Shown piece by piece: positions 1 through 9,046 of a stretch of DNA of 64,000 nucleotides; the stretch's first letter is position 1, and the number at the start of each line of letters is the position of its first letter. The notes under the pieces were generated by a model, which made no database searches, had not been told where the DNA came from, and was given only the letters and a program-made list of their open reading frames with translations. Position numbers and translations under genes: made by a program. Origin of the DNA: Fremontodendron californicum (taxonomy: Eukaryota; Streptophyta; Magnoliopsida; Malvales; Malvaceae); contig JAULJL010000048.1 in assembly GCA_030761205.1 (NCBI GenBank), forward strand, positions 4,269,501 to 4,333,500. Direction: 5' to 3'.

Positions 1-460
1 GCATAAGAATAAATGTCATGTGAATGAAATCGACATGGCAAGCAAAATGACATGGCATAAGAATGAATGTCATGTGAATAAAATCGACATAGCAAACAAA
101 ATGATGTGGCATATGAATGACATGGCATAAGGATGAATGTCATGTGAATGAAATCGACATGGCAAGCAAACAAAATGACATGCCATATGAATGACATGGC
201 ATAAGAATGAATGTCATGCGAATGAAATCGACATGGCAAACAAAATGAAATGGCATATGAATGACATGGCATAAGGATGAATGTCATGCAAATGAAATCG
301 ACATGGCAAACAAAATGACATGGCATAAGGATGAATGACATGCCATAAGAATGAGTGTTATAGTGAATGAAATCGACATAGCAAACAAAATGACATGGCA
401 TATGAATAAATGTCATGTGAATGAAATCGACATGGCAAAAAAATGACATGGCATATGAAT
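1..460. repeat. Minisatellite inside the LTR (catggcat/catgtgaatg units)
   Basis: The units are about 50-75 bp. They are built from short blocks such as gacatggcataagaatgaatg, gtcatgtgaatgaaatcgac and atggcaaacaaaatgacatg in varying order. The same array is present at about 5500-6310 in the other LTR copy. Open frames across the array on both strands follow from the lack of stops in the unit and show no protein similarity. Confidence 0.85.
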
Positions 461-2080
461 GAATTTATTTGAGAATGACTCAGAATTTATTAACACCAAA
501 ATCTTTTCATGTTCTCCGGCAACCCCGGCAAAACATAGAAAGTTTTATTTATTTCGAAATTCTCCGAATCACCCTTGTTTTAGAAAAGGGTATTCCTTTG
601 TTAATAATAATTAATGATATCCTCCCTGGCAGACCTAGCAGAGAAAATCATGAATTATTTAAAGTCGGAAATATTGCCTTATTTATTAAAATGTTATGAA
701 TATGCAAATTGACATTAAGGCATGCATGATTACCAAAACATGATAAGCATTTTTATCGTGATATGGAAGATGAGATAATGACATGGCATAAAGATGACAT
801 GGCATATGAATGGCATAGCATGATAATGAATGTCATGTGAATGAAATTGGCATTGCAAACATGAGCTTGGCATACTAAATGACATGGCAAGTGACATGTT
901 ATAGGATTGAGTCTTGTGTCTTGAAATAGAATGACATGAATGAAAAGTCATGGTGGCCGAATGGTCATGGTAATGGCATGAATGACATGACATGCTTAGT
1001 CATGGTATAAAATGAGCTCAAACACTAAATGACATGGCAAATGACATGCTATATGGATGATATGGTATAAATGACATAGATCATGAATAAAATGTCATGG
1101 TGGTCGAATGGCATGTAGATGGCATATGGATGACCGAAATGCATGGAGATCGCATATGAATGGCCGAATGCATGGTGATGGCATGTGAATGGCCGAATGA
1201 CATGGAATGATGGTATGAAGGGCATGGCATGAAAATGCACCTAAACTATAAATGACATGGTATGACATGTTATATGGATGACATGGCATAAGTGACATGG
1301 CATAAAATGATGACATGGCATGAAAAGGACATAGACTCTAAATGACATAGAAAATATCATAAAAATGACATAACCACTAAAATGACACAGCATAACCGAA
1401 AATGACTTATTGTAATATGACATAGCTATATGACCTAAGATGCATGACATAGCTAAATGACCTAAGATGCATGACATAGCTAAATGACCTAAGATGCTTG
1501 ACATAATCAAATATGATGCAAGGCATGGCATAGACCTAAAATACATGGGAAGACCGAAAATGATGCAAGGCATATCATGAACACAAAAATGCTAAATGAC
1601 ATAGCTACATGACATAAGATGCATGACATAACCACATATGAAGTAAGGCGTGGCATGAATCTAAAATACATGAGATAGCCGAATGGTGTAGGAAGCTAAC
1701 ATGTTATGAAAATGATGCACAAACTAGTGTGGAATGAAAATAGTACAAAGAAACATGACCAAAGATGCATAGACAAGCATGGAAGTAATAAAATAAGCAA
1801 ACAAAGAGTAAGGAAAGTGAGCTCCATGGTTGGTACAATGGACATAGCCTCCCCTAACCATGATCACTTGATTTTCATCAAGATCATGAAGACTTTCCAA
1901 CTCAAAAATCAGAAATTAAACTAAGCAAACCAAGAAAAATGGAGGTGAGCTCCATGGTTGGTACAATGGACATAGTCCCTCCTAACCATGATCACTTGAT
2001 TTTATTAAGATCATGAAGCCTTTCAACCTCTTTTACTCTATTTTTTTTTTTTAAAAACAGAACATAAAAAGAAATATAAA
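1..2080 (-). mobile_element. 3' LTR remnant of minus-strand Ogre/Tat-type element
   Basis: This stretch is a diverged direct copy of 5850-7284 joined to 16644-17270, which is the inner part of the LTR described at 4695-19132. It holds the same order of parts: catgacat-type minisatellite, a stretch around 470-700 shared with other LTRs here, and the segment around 1700-2040. Similarity to the other copy stops abruptly at 2080, where the decayed ORF1 sequence begins, so the first part of this LTR and the rest of the internal region were deleted. The LTR continues beyond base 1. Position 1426-1430 (CTATA) is the unoccupied equivalent of the Athila insertion site. The short ORFs here come from repeat sequence and are not genes. 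Confidence 0.75.
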
Positions 2081-3832
2081 GCAACTTGTTCTCTTGCAGG
2101 TATCTTTCTAACTTGGCCGAGATCAATGAACGTGCATCTCCCCACTTCTGCAGCTCATGAGAAAATCGGGACTCCTTTTTTTTTTTTTTTTTTTCTTTTC
2201 TTTCTTTAACCTTACCCTTCTAGAAGTCTAATTCTTTATGAAGATTTTCTATCTCTTTCTCATGGGCGCTTAGAGACCTGCTAGTTCCAGTTAACTTTCC
2301 CTTGGCTTTTAGCTTCTTGTTCTCTTGATGCAAGTCCTATATATCGGATTGTGCCATGTCTCGTTCTTTGGCCACATTTCGTGTCTTGACCTCTTGGATC
2401 TCAAGCCTAGTCTTCAAATTCTCGACACCCTCTTGAAGCTTATCACATTCTCACTTCAATTTCCCCTTGTCATTTTCTAATTCTTTCCTGACAAGCTCAA
2501 TCTCTGTTGGTACTACAGGCTCTGACTGAAAGATTACTGGGTAGACAGAGGCATCTTCGGTAGGGAGCACTATGTCGTGGATCCTCTTAGCTCTCCAAAC
2601 CAAGTATCCCGGAGTAGCGTTATCGGTATATCTACCCAATTCGGATCGGTGCAACTTTCTCCATGCTTTGATGAGCTCACGTGTTTCCTTCATTTACCTG
2701 GGCCCATTATATGCAAAATCTACCAAAGTGAGCTCATGAGTCATCGGGATGAACTGCTCAGACCTGTATTGTCTTCTTACCAGGAGTGGTGCATAGCTAA
2801 TAGCTCCCCAAATTCCCATTAACGGAACCCACAGTTTGTTTCCACAACTATACAAAATGGATCCCATCTGCATCCACGGAGCTCTTCAAGTGACGTCATC
2901 TCAGGCTAAGTGACGAAGAATCATGATCCATTATTTCTTATCTCCCTTTCTTGGCCACTCTTTCTTGCAAAATTCTTTATGAGGAATAAAAGTCTTTACG
3001 TAAGGACGAAGCTTTTCCTTATCATATCCCCAGAAATGACTTTGGATCCAAACATACAGAAGCTGTGCACATCCCTCGAAATGTCCCTCACATTTCCTTC
3101 AACAGAAATTGAGTTACCTAAACGTCTCGACAAGGATAGCAGGAGAAGGATCAATTTGTTTGCCCATACACTCAAAGAAATCCACAACGACCATCTCAAG
3201 TGCCCTAAGATCTTTGGAAATATCACCAAACCATAGATTGCCAAGGCAAATACATCAACCACACGATCACTCTCTGGATTGCTCACGATATAGTCTCGCA
3301 AGAATACCCATGGGATACAAACACTCGAACTCTTCTTCTTAATATTCGGGGAGTCGATCGAAATCTCCATACCCAATATGTCGGATAGCTTCTTTCGAAA
3401 GCTAATTTCCTTTTGCTATTTGCAATCTTATCGGGGTGGATGACTCAATACGAGTAAGGTTGAGTACTCCTCGATGGTGGGTGTCATATCTTCCCGATTG
3501 AATGCGAAGCATCAGTAGGAGGGATCCCAAAACTGTACCATTAACCTAATCAACTGTTCATCTATTTGGATTGGGAGGAGTAATGCTATGTCGCCATACT
3601 TCTTAGTGAACTCATTTTCCTTTGCAGTTCTCTATCGTCCCCAAATTTCTTCTAATTCTGTCAAATCATTCTGACTCAGATCTAAATGAACTGATTCAGG
3701 AAGAACAGACACGAAACTTCTACCCAAGCAGTCTCCCTTGTCAAGCTGATGCTTTTCTGACTTTGTTCGGACCTCTCGGTATGTCTTGGAAGTAACTGAC
3801 ACTGGTGCAAGATCTCGGTGTTCTATAACCAT
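2081..3832 (-). pseudogene. Decayed Ogre-type ORF1 (DUF7745-like) of the minus-strand element
   Basis: Reading down from about 3832 on the minus strand, the translated segments resemble the extra ORF1 that lies upstream of gag in Ogre/Tat retrotransposons and in many plant genome proteins carrying the DUF7745 domain. Recognisable pieces are a start with EHRDLAPVSVTSKTYREV, then LDLSQNDLTELEEIW, a FWDPSYRCFAFNREDMTPT-type motif near 3490-3530, FALAIYGLVIFPKILGHL near 3190-3250, and a WWGKRI-like block (WRAKRIHDIVLP, 2560-2620) followed by a coiled-coil-like tail. Several stops and frameshifts break it, and it is cut off at the deletion joint at 2080. The role of ORF1 in these elements is not known. 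The family assignment is from remembered similarity. Confidence 0.7.
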
Positions 3833-4673
3833 AATGAAAACCCCTCTGATTAGAATTCGGATTAAGATAAACACTCCTAAGTGACCATGATGCATGCAAT
3901 GAGAACAAAACAAAGCAAAACAAACAAAACAAAAGGAAACGAGTCAGTACAAGGGTATAATAATTAAATCAATGCGATATTGAAATAAATAGCTACAGGT
4001 AAGAAAGGTTCCTCCGAGTGTTCCTAGCTTCGGTACCTTTAACTAAAATTTGGCATAGCTTCGCTTAGATTCACTATATGGGGTTGCATTAGGTTCTAAA
4101 AAGGCTCCAAATTGCTCCTTACTGTCGCCGGTGAAGGCTAGTAAGGCACCCTGATAAAAGCGGGTTCAATTTGTTAGAGCGTACTTCCCAGGCCTATACG
4201 GAGGTTATCACCCCACGAAGGGGTAGGTAATTTACTACTCTGAAAGTGTTTCTTTAGCCCATGCGGAGGTTAACACTTCACGAGAGCATTGTTACTTTAC
4301 TTGCACCTAAAGGACGAAACCTGGATAGAGGGCTCATTTATGAAAATGCAAGTATAGTGTGTGAGGAGGAACAAACAAACCTTTCTTCACCTATTCTAAT
4401 CCCTTATTCTAAAACCCGAGCAATTTAATAAAGACAAAATTAAACAATGTAAAACATTAGTTAAACAAAGAATAATAATGACATATAAAGCTGAGTAAAC
4501 AGAGAATAGTAAAAATATGCATGCACATGAGAATGAACATATTTAAAAACCTTTGGTTATTTTCAAAATTTTCTTTATTAGAAAAAAGGGAATTAAAAGT
4601 AAACACCAACCAAAACCGAAAAAATCGAGACTTTCGATAACACGCGACTAATTCTAGGCGTGACTCTCTAAGG
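3833..4673 (-). other. Untranslated leader of the minus-strand Ogre/Tat element
   Basis: This is the non-coding stretch between the primer binding site and ORF1. The part 4040-4335 is clearly homologous, in opposite orientation, to 26035-26325 of the plus-strand element, including blocks matching gaacccgcttttatca and ccttactagccttcaccgg. It contains two diverged copies of a motif with cgtgaagtgttaacctccgc / cgtggggtgataacctccg. Conservation between two separate elements suggests a leader function such as packaging or translation control (inference). Confidence 0.6.
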
Positions 4674-4692
4674 TCCCCAGCGAAGTCGCCAA
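4674..4692 (-). other. Primer binding site of the minus-strand element
   Basis: On the minus strand the sequence TTGGCGACTTCGCTGGGGA lies two bases after the LTR end (...CGACA). This is the usual position and form of the Ogre/Tat primer site, reported as complementary to tRNA-Arg. The plus-strand element at 25680 has nearly the same sequence. Confidence 0.8.
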
Positions 4693-5499
4693 GCTGTCGA
4701 TACGTGATCCTCCGAGGAGGGAGAACCCGTTCGAGTGAGGGAAAAAAACAGGCAGAGGAAAAGACGACTTAATTCCTCTTAAACCAAAAGGTCGAAGGTA
4801 TGAAAACGATCTGGAAAAAAGAAATGGAGTCGCCACCAATCTTTTTTGGCTAGGTGTGATCGACCACCTATTAAAACCGGTTTTTATAAAACATTTTACA
4901 ATTAATTAAAACATTTTTCAAACAAATTTTGTAATCTGTGTTTTTAAACCAGAGAAAACAAAAACTGGGTTCGGGAGTCGGTTACATGCGGGGAAGGATT
5001 AGCACCCCCACAACGCCTGTATAATACGGTACCTTATTAATCGAGTGTTATCTCGAGTCTCAATAAAAGTCGATTTTAGATTTGGCATTTTAAAATAATT
5101 CCCAATTTAAAGAAAAATAATCCCATTTTTTAATTTGAAAATGATCCGAAATTTATTAACACAAAATTTTCTATATTCCCCGGCAGGCTTAGTAAAATAT
5201 AGAAAATTTTATTTATATGGAAAATCTCCGAATCACTCTCTTTTTGAAAGAAAGATATTCCGTTGTTAACGATAACTGATGATATCCTCCCCGGCAAACC
5301 CAGTAGGGAACTCATGAATTATTTTAAGTCGGGAATAACTTTTATATATATATATATATATAAACGTGATTTTATTTGCATTAAAAATCATTTACCAAAA
5401 AAATGGTTATGAATATGAAAATTATTACTAAGGTACAAATATGACCTAATCTACATGTGAAATAATCATAGCCTTAAACATTTATTATGACATGGCAAA

Positions 5500-6310
5500 A
5501 GAATTGATGACATGGCATGCTTGACATGGCAAGGTCTAGATGACATGGCATAAGAATGAATGTCATGTGAATGAAATCAACATGGAAAACATAAGCTTGG
5601 CGAACTAAATGACATGGCAAACAAAATGACATGGCATAATAATGAATGTCATGTGAGTGAAATCAACATGGCATGATAAGATGATATGGCACGAAAAAGA
5701 CATAGAATGAGAATGAATGTCGTGGCATGAAAATGATGTGGCAAACGAATGACATGGCATAAACATGACATGGCATACGAATGAATATCATGTGAATGAA
5801 ATCGACATGCCAACCAAATGACACGGCATATGAATGACATGGCATAAGAATGAATGTCATGTGAATGAAATCGACATGGCAAGCAAAATAACATGGCATA
5901 TGAATGACATGGCATAAGAATGAATGTCATGTGAATGAAATCGACATAGCAAACAAAATGACATGGCATATGAATGACATGGCATAAGGATGAATGTCAT
6001 GTGAATGAAATCGACATGGCAAGCAAACAAATGACATGGCATAAGAATGAATGTCGTGCGAATGAAATATACATGGCAAACAAAATGACATGGCATAAGG
6101 ATGAATGTCATGCGAATGAAATCGACATGGCAAACAAAATGACATGGCATATGAATGACATGGCATAAGGATGAATGACATGGCATAAAAATGAGTGTTA
6201 TGGTGAATGAAATTGACATAGCAAACAAAATGACATGGCATAAGAATGATTGTCATGTGAATGAAATCGACATGGCAAACAAAATGACATGGCATATGAA
6301 TGAATTTATT
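5500..6310. repeat. Minisatellite inside the LTR, second copy
   Basis: This is the same catggcat/catgtgaatg family as at 1-460, and longer here. Units of about 50-75 bp alternate short blocks in inverted-looking pairs (gacatg / catgtc). A sparser, more diverged continuation runs through about 6590-7270 and 16650-16900. Confidence 0.85.
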
Positions 6311-7279
6311 TGAGAATGACTCGGAATTTATGAACACCAAAATCTTTTCATGTTCCCTAGCAAGCCCGACAAAACATAGAAAGTTTTATTTATTTCAAAA
6401 TTCTCCGAATCACCCTTGTTTTAGAAAAGGGTATTCCTTTGTTAATAATAATTAATGATATCCTCCCCTGCAGACCCAACAAAGAAAATCATGAATTATT
6501 TAAACTCGGGAATATTGCCTTATTTATTAAAATGTTATGAATATGCAAATTGACATTAAGGCATGCATGATTACCAAAACATGATAAGCATTTTTATTGT
6601 GATATGGAAGATGAGATAATGACATGGCATATGAATGGCATAGCATGATAATGAATGTCATGTGAATGAAATCGACATGGCAAACTAAAGCTAGATACAA
6701 ATAATGATATGGCATGTGAATGACATGGTATAAGAATGAATGTCATGTGAATGAAATCGACATGGCAAACATGAGCTTGGCATACTAAATGACATGGCAA
6801 GTGACATGTTATAGGATTTTGTGTCAATGACATGAATGACATGACATGCTTAGTCATGGTATAAAATGAGCTCAAACACTAAATGACATGGCAAATGACA
6901 TGCTATATAGATGATATGGTATAAATGACATAGATCATGAATAAAATGTCATGGTGGCCGAATGGCATGTAGATGGCATATGGATGACCGAAATGCATGG
7001 AGATGGCATATGAATGGCCGAATGCATGGGGATGGCAAATGAATGGCCGAATGACATGAAATGATGGTATGAAGGGCATGGCATGAAAATGCACCTAAAC
7101 TATAAATGACATGGTATGACATGTTATACGGATGACATGGCATAGGTGACATGGCATAAAATGATGACATGGCATGAAAAGGACCTAGACTCTAAAAGAC
7201 ATAGCAAATATCATAAAAATGACCTAACCACTAAAATGACATGGCATAACCGAAAATGACTTATTCTAATATGACATAG

Positions 7280-7284
7280 CTATA
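7280..7284. other. Target site duplication CTATA, left
   Basis: CTATA directly precedes the 5' LTR, and the same five bases follow the 3' LTR at 16644-16648. The unoccupied sequence (gctatatgacc) is preserved at 1426-1430 in the homologous LTR remnant. Confidence 0.95.
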
Positions 7285-8796
7285 TGATAACTCGTATAAT
7301 TATATAGTTTTTAGTTATGTTTTATTATTGTTTTGTGTCAAATACGAGTTATTATTGCTTAGTCTAATTGTGTTTATGATATTTTATATTTTTATGTAAT
7401 TTGGTGTTTTTCACGAGTTTCTTTGAGTGATTTCAGATTACTAGGTTAAATCAAGAATTAAGGGCAAATCCAATTCAGTTCCAGTTCCGACACCGTTTGC
7501 CATATCAGCTATATCTCGAGTTTCACTGAAGCAATAAGGCTGAAATTTGTAGCCGTGCAAAGCTAAGAGGCATATCTATCTTTTTCATGTTTTACACTTC
7601 TTGAAACGGAGTCGTTTTCCCTAGAGAAATCGACCATCAAGTTGGCTGATGTGCAATGACGTCTGTGCTGACCTGTTTTCGTATTTTGCCCATATCTTCT
7701 TAACCACATCAGCAAACGAGCTGATTTTAACGGCTATGGATCCGTAACTGATAGGGGTATATTTTTCTAGAAGACAATTTTATCAGATCGAGCCTCCAAC
7801 ATTGACAAAATCGATCATCAAGCTGGCTGATCAGAATTGTCATACAATATGACGAAAATTGTTAGAAAAATGCACCCACCTATTATACCTACCTTTGAAA
7901 TTTATAAAGCTTGTCTCTTGTCATTTAGCTCTCCAAAATATGTATAAATAGAGGGCCTTGGATGATTGTAAGAGTATTATTGTAGATTGGTAGGATATTA
8001 GCCATTGTAATAAAATTCTCTAAGTTTTCTTCTTCTTTCCTTTCTCTAGTTTTCTTTTTTTATTTACTTATGCTTCTTACATTTCTTTTCATTTTATTCA
8101 TATCTAGTATGTGTTGCTAATCATATTGTTGAGGTGATGAGGTGAAGCTTTTGGTAAATGCTAAGGTTAGTCTCTTAAACATGAGATAAAATGAATCATC
8201 ATTTATAAACACTAGTATAGATAATATTTTCTTTTGGTTTAAAATCATACTTGCAAAGTAGGGATCTTGATTTATTATTGACAATGAAAATGGCACAGTA
8301 AATGCTTGGTTTCATAACCTTGATTTGTTGTAGACATATACCTTGGCATAAGGAATGCTTGGACTCTTTTTATGAGTTTTGAGGACACCAAATGAACATA
8401 ATATCATATGCTATGGACGTTGGACAATTTGGACTGAATTGCTAAACCTTCCGATTGGAATCTCCCTTATGTGTGAATTTCAATTGTGTAATAAAACAAG
8501 ATTAATCTTAGCATAACACCAAGAGTGGATTCTCTAACCTCAACATCTTTTCTTATTGTTTTTTTATATCTTGTTTAATTTCTTTTATTTTATTTTGTTT
8601 ATTTTGTTCTCTAATATCTTGTTTATCTTATTTTGTTGTTAATTCCCTAATATCTTGTTTACTTTCTTTTTCTTATATATTTATAAACTTATACTTACTA
8701 ATACGCTTCCCTGTGGTTCGACCTCGGACACCCGAGAATTTATTACTTGAACATAACCTGCACTTGGGTTTACAACTCTTAATTGAGTCTCCATCA
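7285..8796 (+). repeat. 5' LTR of the Athila-type element
   Basis: The LTR is 1512 bp with TG...CA ends and is nearly identical to 15132-16643. A TATA box (TATAAATAGA) lies at 7943-7952, and an AATAAA signal at about 8009, so the transcript start is expected near 7975-7980 and the R region is short. Confidence 0.95.
7943..7952 (+). promoter_or_regulatory. LTR TATA box
   Basis: TATAAATAGA lies within an otherwise unremarkable U3 and is followed by an AATAAA polyadenylation signal about 65 bp downstream. The same box is at 15790-15799 in the 3' LTR. Confidence 0.7.
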
Positions 8797-8802
8797 AGTT
8801 GT

Positions 8803-8820
8803 TGGCGCCGTTGCCGGGGA
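8803..8820 (+). other. Primer binding site, tRNA-Asp type
   Basis: TGGCGCCGTTGCCGGGGA is an 18-base match to the complement of the 3' end (with CCA) of plant tRNA-Asp. It lies six bases after the 5' LTR, and Athila elements commonly use it. Confidence 0.9.
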
Positions 8821-8860
8821 AGCAATACTAAGTATATAAGTTTATAAGTATATTTATTTT

Positions 8861-9043
8861 TATTGGCTGGTTATACCGCCTAATTTTCTATATATTTGTA
8901 ATTATATTGTATATTAACTTTGTTCTATTTTTATTGGCTGGTTATACCGCCTAATTTTTTATATATTTATATTTATATTGTATATTAACTTTGTTTTATT
9001 TTTATTGGCTGGTTATACCGCCTAATCTGTATATTAACTTTGT
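8861..9043 (+). repeat. 71-bp direct repeats in the element leader
   Basis: About 2.6 copies of a 71-bp unit start at 8861, 8932 and 9003, each beginning tattggctggttataccgcc. They lie between the primer site and the gag ORF, and the last copy runs up to the ORF start. Confidence 0.85.
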
Positions 9044-9046
9044 TTT

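Noticed and set aside
1..460. CRISPR-like look of short repeats with spacers
   Set aside because: Units vary, spacers are repetitive, and the context is a plant LTR.
2996..3376. 126-codon minus-strand ORF as an independent gene
   Set aside because: It is one frame of the decayed Ogre ORF1, with its true continuation in other frames.
5649..6340. Several overlapping minus-strand ORFs rich in His, Cys, Met and Phe
   Set aside because: They are translations of the catggcat minisatellite. All frames lack stops for the same reason and none resembles a protein.
8803..8820. Match to tRNA-Asp considered as a tRNA gene
   Set aside because: Only the 18 bases of the primer binding site match; there is no tRNA body.
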